Position numbers and translations under genes: made by a program. From Nocardia altamirensis NBRC 108246 (GTDB taxonomy: Bacteria > Actinomycetota > Actinomycetes > Mycobacteriales > Mycobacteriaceae): a stretch of 64,000 nucleotides of DNA. The notes below the pieces were generated by a model. That model was not told the DNA's origin. It was given only the letters and a program-made list of their open reading frames with translations, and did no database searches. This document shows positions 17,055 through 26,089 of the stretch, in pieces; position 1 is the stretch's first letter, and the number at the start of each line of letters is the position of its first letter. Where the stretch lies: contig NZ_BDAY01000003.1 of the NCBI RefSeq assembly GCF_001612685.1, forward strand, positions 186,001 through 250,000, read 5' to 3'.

Positions 17055-18469
17055 TGGGCGATAACTCGAAGGATCAGAAGCTACCGACCTCCCGCGCCGC
17101 GCGATCTGCCGCGTTGGGACGTGTCGCGGCAGGCCAGGCATTGCGGCACGCCGGTGCCAAGGTCGCGATGGTCGGTCGCAGTGAGGAGAAGAAGCGCGCA
17201 GTGCTGGATCGCCGCCAGGCCGAGCTGGTCACGGCGCTGGTCAACAGCCTCGGGACGATGCGCGGCGCGGCGATGAAGATCGGGCAGGCACTGTCGATCA
17301 TGGATCTCGGGATCCTGCCCCCGGAGTCGCGTCAGGAGTTTCAGCGGGGGTTGGCCAAGTTGCGTGATTCCGCGCCGACGGTGGCCTTCGACAAAATGCG
17401 CGCCGTTATCGAAGCCGAGCTCGGCGGCCGATTGAGCCTGCATTTCACCGAATTCGAGCAGGTCCCCATTGCGGCCGCATCGATCGGTCAGGTGTATCGC
17501 GCTCGCCTGCACGACGGTCGCGATGTCGTGGTGAAAGTGCAATACCCCGGCATCGACAAAGCGGTGCGTGCCGACATGAAGAACCTGGCGCTGTTGCTGC
17601 GTGCCATGCAGGGCCTTGCTCCGGCTGTGGATATCAAGGCGGTCGCGGCGGAGATAGTGGAACGGGTCGAGGAAGAGCTCGATTACGAGCTGGAGGCCCA
17701 GAATCAGCGCAAGGCCGCGCGGCTCTACCGCAAACATCCGTTCATCGTCGTGCCGAGTGTGATCACCGAGCTGTCGGGGCAGCATGTCCTGGTCACCGAG
17801 TACTTCCAGGGCATCGGATTCGAAGAGGTGAAGCAAGCCGACCAGGCGACCCGAGACCGGGTGGGGGAGATCATCTTCCGCTTCTTCGGCAGCGGAATGT
17901 TGCGCGATCGGCAGTTCTCCGGCGACCCGCACCCCGGCAACTTCCTGGTCGGAGCGGATGGGCGGGTGGCGTTCTTGGACTTCGGTCTCTACAAGTTCAT
18001 CAGTGTCGAACACGTCGAACATCAACTCGCCATCCAGCGCGCGATGGCCGAAGACGATCCGGCCGGTCTACTTCGTGCACTCGCCGACGCTGGATTCCTG
18101 CCCGACCCCACGGCAGTCACCAGCGATGAGGCGGTGCCGATCGTTCGCACCTTGCTCGGTTGGATGACCACCGACGAGGTCGTGCAGATCACCCCCGAAA
18201 TGACGAATGAGGTGATGATGCAGTCGTTCCTGTCGGGGGAGAACTTCGATCTGCTCCGGCAACAGACGGTCCCGCGTGAGCAGTTGGTGACCATCCGCAC
18301 GGTGGCGATGGTCATGGCGGTGCTCGGTCAGCTCGGGGCTACCAACAACTGGCACCACATCGCGCGGGAATGGCAGTACGGCGAAGCACCGCGCACCGCA
18401 CTCGGCCGCGAGGAGGCGGCCTCCGGCTGGCACCCCGGCACTGCGGTTGCGCGGGTTTCCGCGCGGTAG
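17051..18469 (+). CDS. ABC1/AarF-UbiB family atypical kinase
   Basis: A 472-residue protein with the family signatures in order: KIGQALSIMD (KxGQ motif), AAASIGQVYRARLHDG (Ala-rich loop), VVVKVQYPG (ATP lysine), EELDYELEAQNQ (ExD) and GDPHPGNFLV followed by FLDFGLYKF. These proteins are ATPases or kinases linked to membrane lipid and quinone homeostasis. GTG at 17051 overlaps the upstream stop and ATG follows directly. Its presence in a BVMO operon suggests a role in handling or extracting a membrane-embedded substrate. Confidence 0.9.
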   Translation: MMGDNSKDQKLPTSRAARSAALGRVAAGQALRHAGAKVAMVGRSEEKKRAVLDRRQAELVTALVNSLGTMRGAAMKIGQALSIMDLGILPPESRQEFQRGLAKLRDSAPTVAFDKMRAVIEAELGGRLSLHFTEFEQVPIAAASIGQVYRARLHDGRDVVVKVQYPGIDKAVRADMKNLALLLRAMQGLAPAVDIKAVAAEIVERVEEELDYELEAQNQRKAARLYRKHPFIVVPSVITELSGQHVLVTEYFQGIGFEEVKQADQATRDRVGEIIFRFFGSGMLRDRQFSGDPHPGNFLVGADGRVAFLDFGLYKFISVEHVEHQLAIQRAMAEDDPAGLLRALADAGFLPDPTAVTSDEAVPIVRTLLGWMTTDEVVQITPEMTNEVMMQSFLSGENFDLLRQQTVPREQLVTIRTVAMVMAVLGQLGATNNWHHIAREWQYGEAPRTALGREEAASGWHPGTAVARVSAR

Positions 18470-18505
18470 TTCCTCGAATCACACTGAATACCAGGAGCAT
18501 TCCTC

Positions 18506-18841
18506 GTGTCACTCTTCCGGATCGTCAACGACGTACTCAGCTCTCCACTCGCCAAGAGCGCGATCGTGCTGGCGACCCAAGCCCGAGATTCCGCGCTACA
18601 TGGCCAGGACGCGGCACTCGGCTTTCTCAACCTGCCGACCGCCGACAACGTCGACCGGATCCTCCGGCAGGTCCGTGGGCTGTCGCAGCGTCTCGAGCAT
18701 TTGGAGAACACGCTCGACGACATCGCTGACTCGATGGTGATTCTGGCAGCAAATTCCCAACCAGTACAGAACAATTCGCGCAGCGCCGAGCACCTCGATG
18801 TGCTCGTCGACGGCGTTGCCGTGCCGGATCATCGGCGATAG
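18506..18841 (+). CDS. small coiled-coil protein of unknown function
   Basis: A 111-residue protein beginning MSLFRIVNDVLSSPLAKSAI. A leucine-heptad segment (about residues 50-80, containing VRGLSQRLEHLENTLDDIAD) should form a coiled coil. This is reminiscent of phasin or PhaE-like helpers, but no family can be assigned. GTG at 18506 has AGGAG upstream. It lies between the ABC1 kinase and an SDR on the same strand, so it belongs to the operon. Confidence 0.7.
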   Translation: MSLFRIVNDVLSSPLAKSAIVLATQARDSALHGQDAALGFLNLPTADNVDRILRQVRGLSQRLEHLENTLDDIADSMVILAANSQPVQNNSRSAEHLDVLVDGVAVPDHRR

Positions 18842-18857
18842 TGATGGAGATTCTCAG

Positions 18858-19757
18858 ATGAAGACAGCAATAGTGACCGGTGCGGCATCCGGCATCGGCA
18901 GGGGTTATGCGCTCGCTTTGGTCGAGAAGGGCTTCTACGTTCTTGTCACCGATATCGACGAGCTCGGTGCCGAACATGTTGCCGCGGAACTCAATGCGAT
19001 GGGCCCGGGTAAGGCGGAGGCGTTGCGGGTGGATGTCACCGACGTCGATGCCGTTGCCGCGGCGGTGCATCGGGTCAAGGACGAGCACGGCCGACTGGAC
19101 ATGATCTTCAACAATGCCGGAATGGGCGTGGTCGGACCGGTCGAAGAGCTGACAATCGGTCACTGGCGCAAGGCAACCGAGGTCATGATCATGGGCGTCG
19201 TGCACGGCGTGCAACCCGCCTACAAGATCATGGTCGAACAGGGCTACGGCCATATCGTCAATACCGCGTCATCAGCGGGCCTGATCCCGCTCGCGTTCAT
19301 GGGTCCTTACGACATGGCCAAACACGCGGTCGTCGGGCTCACCGTGTCTTTGCGAGCCGAGGCTGCCGCGCACGGGATCAAGGTCACCTGTGTGTGCCCG
19401 GGTCCGGTCAACACCAACATCGTCCGGAATGTCAAAGCGGCCATCGGTGAGACGACGGAAGCCGACATCGCGGTGACCGGATACGACAAGGTCCAGCCTT
19501 ACCTCCACCTCGTTCCCGAATTCCTGGTGGCAAGTCCGGAAGTGCACGGCCGCAAGGTATTGCAGGCGGCGTTGCGCGACCAGGCGTTCGTACTCCTGCC
19601 CGGGTACATGCGGCCACTGTGGTGGCTGCAGCGATTGGCCCCGACCGTGCCGGTCGCGATCGGCGTGGTGCTATCCCGCGTCGCGAAGGCGGCCCGCCCC
19701 CACATCGCCGAGCGATGGGAGCAGCGCGGCGCCGGCGACCGTCAGCCGGTCGGATAG
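18858..19757 (+). CDS. short-chain dehydrogenase/reductase, paralogue of 6612-7583
   Basis: A 299-residue SDR with TGAASGIG, NNAG, catalytic Ser in NTASSAG and YDMAK. It is very similar to the minus-strand SDR at 6612-7583 across the whole catalytic domain and differs mainly in the C-terminal tail. ATG at 18858 is preceded by GGAG. It probably oxidises or reduces an intermediate of the BVMO pathway. Confidence 0.9.
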   Translation: MKTAIVTGAASGIGRGYALALVEKGFYVLVTDIDELGAEHVAAELNAMGPGKAEALRVDVTDVDAVAAAVHRVKDEHGRLDMIFNNAGMGVVGPVEELTIGHWRKATEVMIMGVVHGVQPAYKIMVEQGYGHIVNTASSAGLIPLAFMGPYDMAKHAVVGLTVSLRAEAAAHGIKVTCVCPGPVNTNIVRNVKAAIGETTEADIAVTGYDKVQPYLHLVPEFLVASPEVHGRKVLQAALRDQAFVLLPGYMRPLWWLQRLAPTVPVAIGVVLSRVAKAARPHIAERWEQRGAGDRQPVG

Positions 19758-19818
19758 CTCGACGGTTGTGAGCGACTGAGATTCGACACACCAGACCCCT
19801 CGACAACAAAGGATTGCG

Positions 19819-22449
19819 ATGATCACCTATGCAACGCCGCTTGGGTATCGCTCAACCGGGAGAGACCTGCTTCCGCTCGGCCTACGCGTCGCGATCGGGG
19901 CGGCAGGGCGCGGAGTTTCGCGGTCTCGGCTCAACCGGGCGGTGTCCGGGAAGATCGTGTTGATTACCGGTGCTTCGTCGGGGATCGGCGAAGCGACCGC
20001 GCGCAGGGTCGGCGCGGCAGGCGGTATCGCGTTGCTGGTGGCGCGGTCGGCAGGCAAACTCCGGGAGATCGCGGATGAGATCGTGGCGGCGGGCGGGCAG
20101 GCGTATGTCTATCCGACCGACCTGCGGGATGCCGCGGCGATCGACGCGCTGGTCGACACGGTCTTGAACGACCACGGTCGCGTCGACACCGTGGTCAACA
20201 ACGCCGGACTGTCGATTCGACGGTGGTTGTCGGAATCCGAGGGGCGCTTCCACGACGTGGAGCGAAGCGCCGCAACCAATTTCCTGGGCCCGGTTCGACT
20301 CATATCGGGATTGTTGCCATCGATGCGCGCCCGTGGGCAGGGGCACATCATCAATGTCGCGACCGTCGGTGTGGAACTACCGGCCCCGGAGTGGACGGCC
20401 TACGTCGCAACCAAAAGCGCGTTCGAAGTCTGGCTGCGTGGGGCTGCGCCCGAGGTGCGGGCGGCGGGGATCGACGTCAGCACCATCCACATGATGCTTG
20501 TACGAACAGGGATGCTCGGTGAGTCGCGTATTTTCCGGTACTTGCCCGGCATGACCGGCGAGGAGGCGGCGGGCATGGTGTGTCGTGCGCTCGTCGAGCG
20601 GCCTCGCACTGTCATTCCCTGGTTCACCCGGGTCGGGACTCCGCTCCTGTTGGCTTTCCAGGTGCCGGTGGAACGTGCCCTCATCGCCTATGCGAAGGCC
20701 GCCGATCCGGCGAATTCGTCAGAGACGAGCCCGAATTCGAGGCTCAGAACGCTTTATGCCAAGGGCGAGCAGATCGCCTTCGGCGCGGACGAGGTCGTCG
20801 GTGCCGGCCTTGGTGTCCTGCAGCTCGGCGTCGTGCGCCACAATCCCGTCCGGGTAGCACGGGCGGCGCGGCGGGCGCTGCGCTGGGGCACTGCTCCGGC
20901 CGCCGTTGGCGTCATGGCGACCACCCTCTACGGAGACCGGGTTGCACTGATCGACGAGCTCGGCAGCCTGACCCACCACGAACTCGACGCCAGGGTCGAG
21001 GCGCTCGCCAGTGCATTCGTCGGCGAGCTCGGGCTGGACGCCGGCGGCAAGGTGGGAATTCTGTGTCGCAATCACCGAGGGTTCGTGGAGGCGATGCTGG
21101 CGGCGTCGCGGGTCGGCGCGGATACCGTGCCGCTCAATGTGGATTTCTCCGGGCCGCAGCTCGATCAGGTAGCTGCTCGCGAGAAACTCGACCTGATCGT
21201 GCACGACGACGAGTTTTCCGATCTGCTGCACAACTCGACCTACAGCGGGCAGCGAGTGATCGGCTGGCACGATGGCACCGTCGCGCTGCCGACCTTGGAC
21301 TCACTGATCGCCGAGGGCGGCCCGACTGTCGAATCTCCGGCAAAGCCCGGAACCGTGGTGTTCCTGACCTCAGGCACTACCGGGACCCCCAAGGGGGCAC
21401 GACGCGAGATCGACGTCGCGGCCATGCGTAAGTCCTTGCTGCCGATGGCATTTCCCGCAACGCGGTGGTTCGGCAGACTGCGTCCATTGCCGCGCAGCGG
21501 CGAGCCCATGCTGATATCGCCGCCGGTGTATCACGGCTACGGTTTCCTCGCGGCCCTCGGCGGACTCGCTTTCGGCGCGCCGCTGATCCTGCAACGCAAG
21601 TTCGACCCGGAACAGGTGCTGGCGGCAATCGCCGAATACCGCATCGGCATCGTGTGTGCGCTGCCGACGATGCTCAAACGGATCATGGACCTGCCGCCTG
21701 AGATACGGCGACAATATGACTGCCGTTCGCTGCGCACGATCGTCTCCGGTGCCGCGCCACTGCCACCGCAGCTCGCGATCGACGTCATGAACGAATTCGG
21801 CGATCTGTTGTACAACTTCTACGGGGGCACCGAGGTGGGCGCAGGCACCATCGCGATGCCCAAAGACCTGCGTCGAGCACCGGGAACGGTCGGACTTCCC
21901 GCGCCAGGCGCAACGATCAAGATCCTCGACGAGCACGGTCGTGAAATGCGGGCAGGCAGCTCAGGCAGCATCTATATCGGCGGGCTAGTGCAATTCGACG
22001 GCTACACCGGTGGCGGCCGAAAAGAGATGCGGGGCAACCTGATGCACTCCGGCGATGTCGGACACTTCGACGAGGCCGGCCGCCTGTTCATCGACGGTCG
22101 CGACGACGACATGATCGTGTCCGGTGGTGAAAACGTCTTCCCGCAAGAGGTCGAAGAACTACTCCAGACCCATCCCGCGATCGCGGATGCCGCTGTGATC
22201 GGAACTCCGGACGAAGAATTCGGCAAACGCCTGTCCGCCATCGTCGTGCTCCAGCCCGAAACCACGCTCACCCTCGCCGAAATGCAGGCATTCGTCAAAG
22301 CCAACCTCGCCCGCTACAAGGTGCCACGCGACATCACATACCTCGACGCGCTGCCACGTACCGCCACCGGAAAGTTGAAGCGGCGCTTGCTGACACCGGA
22401 GGCGCGCGAACAAGCCGCATCCACAACCGACGGACCGAGGCCGGCATGA
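19819..22449 (+). CDS. fusion of short-chain dehydrogenase and acyl-CoA synthetase (ANL)
   Basis: An 876-residue two-domain protein. Residues 45-300 are an SDR with TGASSGIG, NNAG and YVATK (Tyr195, Lys199). The residue 13 before the tyrosine, normally the catalytic Ser, is Thr182. After a linker, residues 360-870 form an ANL ligase: the P-loop LTSGTTGTPKGA, a YNFYGGTEVG motif, the hinge-region DGRDDDMIVSGGENVFP, and the C-terminal catalytic Lys in PRTATGKLKRR. Together it could oxidise an alcohol or ketone and activate the resulting acid as CoA thioester. Its stop overlaps the next gene (ATGA). Confidence 0.9.
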   Translation: MITYATPLGYRSTGRDLLPLGLRVAIGAAGRGVSRSRLNRAVSGKIVLITGASSGIGEATARRVGAAGGIALLVARSAGKLREIADEIVAAGGQAYVYPTDLRDAAAIDALVDTVLNDHGRVDTVVNNAGLSIRRWLSESEGRFHDVERSAATNFLGPVRLISGLLPSMRARGQGHIINVATVGVELPAPEWTAYVATKSAFEVWLRGAAPEVRAAGIDVSTIHMMLVRTGMLGESRIFRYLPGMTGEEAAGMVCRALVERPRTVIPWFTRVGTPLLLAFQVPVERALIAYAKAADPANSSETSPNSRLRTLYAKGEQIAFGADEVVGAGLGVLQLGVVRHNPVRVARAARRALRWGTAPAAVGVMATTLYGDRVALIDELGSLTHHELDARVEALASAFVGELGLDAGGKVGILCRNHRGFVEAMLAASRVGADTVPLNVDFSGPQLDQVAAREKLDLIVHDDEFSDLLHNSTYSGQRVIGWHDGTVALPTLDSLIAEGGPTVESPAKPGTVVFLTSGTTGTPKGARREIDVAAMRKSLLPMAFPATRWFGRLRPLPRSGEPMLISPPVYHGYGFLAALGGLAFGAPLILQRKFDPEQVLAAIAEYRIGIVCALPTMLKRIMDLPPEIRRQYDCRSLRTIVSGAAPLPPQLAIDVMNEFGDLLYNFYGGTEVGAGTIAMPKDLRRAPGTVGLPAPGATIKILDEHGREMRAGSSGSIYIGGLVQFDGYTGGGRKEMRGNLMHSGDVGHFDEAGRLFIDGRDDDMIVSGGENVFPQEVEELLQTHPAIADAAVIGTPDEEFGKRLSAIVVLQPETTLTLAEMQAFVKANLARYKVPRDITYLDALPRTATGKLKRRLLTPEAREQAASTTDGPRPA

Positions 22450-23288
22450 GTACTCGCACAAAAGATTCAGTGATCGCGACGGTCACCGTCCAGGGACACA
22501 CGCTCGGCTACACCGAGTACGGCACGGGTGATCGGGTCGTCGTGATCACCCCCGCATTCATGATGTCGCAACGGATGCAACAGAATTGGGCGCAGGCGCT
22601 GGCCTGCCACGGCTACCGGGTCATCACCGTCGACATGCTCGGCACGACCGCCGACAGGCGGCCCCTGCCGATCGACCGTTACAGCTGCGATGCGCTTGGC
22701 TCCGAGCTCATCGGCATCCTGGACGCTCTCGGTATCGAGCGCGCGACGTTGGCCGGAACGTCGCTCGGCGCCAACGTGTGTATCGAAGCCGCCGCCCAGC
22801 ACCCTGATCGGGTAGTGGGGCTCATTCTCGAAGCGCCTTGTCTGGAACAGGGTTCGACGGCCATCGGCTATCTCCTGTCTCCCGGACTGTTCCTGTTCAC
22901 CGCGGCCCGCCCGCTGGTTCGGCTGGCCGGTCTACTCGCGCGGTCGATACCGGTCGATTCCGGGATCCTGCTCGGCATGGTTCGCGATGTGCTGGTCGCC
23001 GACCCCGCACGAACGACAGCCCTCCTCCGCGGCCTGACCTTCGGCAGATTCGGCCCGCCGTGGTACGTCCGTAATTCCGTCCCAGGACCTGCCCTGGTGA
23101 TCGGCATACGAGGTGACCCATTCCATCCCGTGGTCGACGCCCGCGCCGTCGTCGACGAGATCCCCGGCGCCATCCTGTGCCGCACTCCATCATTGGCTAC
23201 CTTGCGGCTCCGCCCGGCCGCCGCGGTGGCGACGATGGCGAACTTCCTCGAAACCGTCTGGCTGGAAACCCAGTTCGCACTCGGATAA
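22446..23288 (+). CDS. alpha/beta hydrolase
   Basis: A 280-residue hydrolase with the nucleophile elbow AGTSLGAN (Ser at about residue 106) and the canonical strand-loop VVVITPAFMMSQ preceding it. The later Asp and His are less obvious. Start overlaps the SDR-ligase stop. It is the last gene of the operon and converges on the GntR gene. The likely substrate is an ester, lactone or thioester product of the pathway. Confidence 0.85.
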   Translation: MSTRTKDSVIATVTVQGHTLGYTEYGTGDRVVVITPAFMMSQRMQQNWAQALACHGYRVITVDMLGTTADRRPLPIDRYSCDALGSELIGILDALGIERATLAGTSLGANVCIEAAAQHPDRVVGLILEAPCLEQGSTAIGYLLSPGLFLFTAARPLVRLAGLLARSIPVDSGILLGMVRDVLVADPARTTALLRGLTFGRFGPPWYVRNSVPGPALVIGIRGDPFHPVVDARAVVDEIPGAILCRTPSLATLRLRPAAAVATMANFLETVWLETQFALG

Positions 23289-23377
23289 GAGCACCCATAT
23301 TCACCGCGCAAACCAACTTCCGCACCAAGGAACTCCGAGCACGAGCATGAGGTCCTCCTGGCGAGCCAGGCACGACC

Positions 23378-24163
23378 TCAGCCTGCGTTGGCGTCGGAGG
23401 CAGTGGCCGCAGCGGTGGTGGCCTTGGCGGCGATGAGTTCGGTGAAGGTCTGGACGACTTGATCGTGGTAGTCGCGGATCAGCAATTCGATGAGGCCGAG
23501 GTCCAGGATCTCGAGGGGGCCTTCGGACAGAGCCATCTCCTGGAGTTTGCGGTACAGCACCAGATGCCCTTCAGGGGGCAAGGGTTCATAGAAGGCCTGG
23601 CTCGCTTCGGGTGTGGCGATGAAGATTTCGCCTGCCGTGTTGAACAGGCTGAGGAACCCGGGCTTGCCGAGGGCGGCGAAGATCGATCGGAGCACGTGCA
23701 GCTCGGCGGCCATGAGGTCGGTGCGATCCGCCTTCTCGTTGGTTGCCAGCAACTCGAACCGGTCTGCGGCGTGGAACGCGCGGGAAAAGTCGTACCGGCG
23801 CGGGTCGGCGGCGAAGACTCGCATGGCCTGGGTGATCAGTTGATGCTCGATGTCGATGAGGTCGGTGAAGAGTTTGACGGCGCGGTCGGGTACGCGATGG
23901 GCGAACCGGAACATGAAGCGCCAGGTGTCGATTCCGCCGTACAGATTGAGATCACGGACGAGATAGCCGAGTCCGCGTCGGGCTTCGACGAAGCCGAGTG
24001 CGGCGAGCCTGCCCAAAGCGCTATTGGCAGTGGGTGTGCTGGTGTTGAATTCGGTGGCGACCTGACGCACCGAGGGGAGCATGTCGCCGGGCTGATATAC
24101 GCCTGCCGCGATGCGGTAGGCGAGCTGCTCGGTGATGTCGTCCACCACGGTCGGTTGTGCCAC
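23378..24163 (-). CDS. GntR-family transcriptional regulator, paralogue of 7780-8637
   Basis: A 261-residue GntR regulator whose HTH (AAGVYQPGDMLPSVRQVATE, SALGRLAALGFVEARRGLGY) and helical effector domain match the regulator at 7780-8637 along the whole length. It lacks that protein's N-terminal leader and has an alanine-rich tail. It lies between the BVMO operon (convergent) and the mce operon (divergent). A TTGTCTGAGAC element lies in the promoter gap to yrbE. It probably controls the mce genes and itself. Confidence 0.9.
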   Translation of the reverse strand: MAQPTVVDDITEQLAYRIAAGVYQPGDMLPSVRQVATEFNTSTPTANSALGRLAALGFVEARRGLGYLVRDLNLYGGIDTWRFMFRFAHRVPDRAVKLFTDLIDIEHQLITQAMRVFAADPRRYDFSRAFHAADRFELLATNEKADRTDLMAAELHVLRSIFAALGKPGFLSLFNTAGEIFIATPEASQAFYEPLPPEGHLVLYRKLQEMALSEGPLEILDLGLIELLIRDYHDQVVQTFTELIAAKATTAAATASDANAG

Positions 24164-24317
24164 CAGGGGGATTCTTCCAGGTCGCGTCGCCTTCGTTCGA
24201 GACCAGGAGTCGATGGCAGGTCGTCAGGGCTGGTCGAGGCCCATTATCCCGGCTTTACCGAAAGATTGTTTACGGCAGTATTCAGAGGTGTTGTATACGC
24301 CATCTAACACAGGTAGG

Positions 24318-24330
24318 TTGTCTGAGACGC
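24318..24330. promoter_or_regulatory. TTGTCT-G-AGAC element before yrbE
   Basis: TTGTCTGAGACGC shares its core with the perfect palindrome at 9713-9729. Upstream, TGTTGTATACGC at about 24290 matches TGTTGTATGCGC near 9460 in the BVMO promoter region. The GntR-yrbE gap therefore shares two sequence elements with the BVMO promoter region, suggesting common control. Confidence 0.5.
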
Positions 24331-24373
24331 CAGCACGATGACGTGCTTATCGGAACCGAGGACGGCGACAATC

Positions 24374-25222
24374 TTGAACAAAACCACGACACCGCCGGTG
24401 CGCCCGGATCCACTCATGCGGGTCGTCGGAGACAACGTCTCGGAGACAGTTCTCTCCAGCTTGCGTACGTTCGGGCGCGTGGTCGCTATGGCCATCGAAT
24501 CGATGGTCGGTGCGGTCGCCGATGTGGTTGCCGGTCGCTTCCAGTGGCGTGAGATGCTGCGCCAGGCATGGTATCTCGTCACCGTGACCGCCGTTCCGGC
24601 GGTGCTGATGGCAGTGCCGTTCGGCGTGGTGGTCTCCGTGCAGATCGGCAATCTGATCCATCAGGTCGGCGCCGATTCGTTGCTCGGCGCTGCGGGCGGG
24701 CTCGGGGTGATCCAGCAGGGTGCGCCGATGGCCACCGGCCTGCTGCTGGGTGGGGCGGGCACCGCGACGATAGCCGCGGACTTGGGGGCCAGGCGTATCC
24801 GGGAGGAGATCGACGCGCTGGACACGATGGGCATCAACCCGTTGCACCGCCTGGTGATACCGCGCATGGCGGCGATGCTGCTGGTCGGCCCGCTGCTCAA
24901 TGTGCTGATAATTTTCGCGGGAGTGCTGTCGGGTTACGCGGTAGCGACCGGTGTGCAAGGCGTGACGCCTGGCAGCTATTGGGCGACGTTCGGCTCGTTC
25001 GCCACCGTCACCGATGTGTGGATCTCGATGGCGAAGTCGGCGTTGTTCGGGTTCATCGTGGTGATCGTGGCCTGTCAGCGCGGATTGGAAGCCAAGGGCG
25101 GCCCGCGTGGGGTGGCTGATGGTGTGAATGCGGCTGTGGTGCTGTCGATCCTGGCCATTGCTGTGGTGAATGTGGCGATCACTCAACTGGTGACGATGTT
25201 CCTACCGACCAGGATCGCGTGA
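24374..25222 (+). CDS. yrbEA: YrbE/MlaE-family permease A of Mce transporter
   Basis: About 282 residues with the MlaE permease fold: five or six membrane helices, the EQ-loop-like segment GARRIREEIDALDTMGINPL and a C-terminal helix pair. It forms the inner-membrane channel of an Mce lipid importer with YrbEB, powered by an MceG-type ATPase encoded elsewhere. The start is uncertain. TTG at 24374 has GAGGACGG upstream, whereas ATG at 24338 has no ribosome site and abuts the operator-like element. Its stop overlaps the next start. Confidence 0.88.
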   Translation: MNKTTTPPVRPDPLMRVVGDNVSETVLSSLRTFGRVVAMAIESMVGAVADVVAGRFQWREMLRQAWYLVTVTAVPAVLMAVPFGVVVSVQIGNLIHQVGADSLLGAAGGLGVIQQGAPMATGLLLGGAGTATIAADLGARRIREEIDALDTMGINPLHRLVIPRMAAMLLVGPLLNVLIIFAGVLSGYAVATGVQGVTPGSYWATFGSFATVTDVWISMAKSALFGFIVVIVACQRGLEAKGGPRGVADGVNAAVVLSILAIAVVNVAITQLVTMFLPTRIA

Positions 25223-26085
25223 TGGCCGCGCCGTATACGCCGCGGGGATTGCGGTGGGCGAGCCGCGTGGTCTATCGGCGGAACCTGCCCTTCGCGCCGT
25301 TCGAGTCCGTCGGTTTCACCTTGAGTTTCGTGTGGCAGGTCGTGTCGTCGATTCCGTTGACATTGCGCAGGTATCGAGCGGAGACGATGCGCAAGATCAC
25401 CGACTTGACTTGGGGCAGAGGCTCATTGATCGTCGGTGGTGGCACGGTGCCGGTCCTGGTGGTACTCGGTATCGCCATGGGCACGGGTGTCGGCATCCAG
25501 TCGTTCGCCGCACTCAACCTGCTCGGCATGGGGCCGATGACCGGAGTCGTCTCCGCGTTCGCCAACACGCGTGAGCTGGCGCCGATCGCCGCCGCCGTCG
25601 GATTCGCGGCGCAGGCCGGTTGCCGGATGACGGCCGAGATCGGTGCCATGCGGATCGCGGAGGAGATCGACGCCATCGAGGCGCTCGGTTTGAAGTCGGT
25701 GCCGTTCGTGGTGACCACCCGGCTCATCGCGGGCGCGGTCACCGTGGTGCCGACCTTCCTGGTCGCGCTGCTGCTGAGTTATGTGTCCTGCTCGTCGGTG
25801 GTTCTGATCCTGCACGGCCAGTCGATCGGGGTGTACAACCACTACTTCTTCCAGTTCGTCAGTGGCTGGGACCTGATCGCCGCGGTGATCAAGATGCTGG
25901 TGTTCAGCATCCTGGTCATCCTGATCCATTGCTATCAGGGCTTTTTCGCGACCGGCGGCCCCGAAGGGGTCGGGGTCGCCTCCGGTCGCGCGGTGCGCGC
26001 CAGCTTCATCGCCATCATTACCGCGGACATGGTGTTGACCGTCGTGTTGTGGGGTATCAACTCGTCGATCACGTTCACGGGGTAG
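25219..26085 (+). CDS. yrbEB: YrbE/MlaE-family permease B of Mce transporter
   Basis: A 288-residue MlaE permease paralogue. The loop GAMRIAEEIDAIEALGLKSV is the family signature, with hydrophobic helices on either side. GTG at 25219 overlaps the YrbEA stop and ATG at 25222 is the alternative. It partners YrbEA in the membrane. Confidence 0.9.
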   Translation: MMAAPYTPRGLRWASRVVYRRNLPFAPFESVGFTLSFVWQVVSSIPLTLRRYRAETMRKITDLTWGRGSLIVGGGTVPVLVVLGIAMGTGVGIQSFAALNLLGMGPMTGVVSAFANTRELAPIAAAVGFAAQAGCRMTAEIGAMRIAEEIDAIEALGLKSVPFVVTTRLIAGAVTVVPTFLVALLLSYVSCSSVVLILHGQSIGVYNHYFFQFVSGWDLIAAVIKMLVFSILVILIHCYQGFFATGGPEGVGVASGRAVRASFIAIITADMVLTVVLWGINSSITFTG

Positions 26086-26089
26086 CGCG

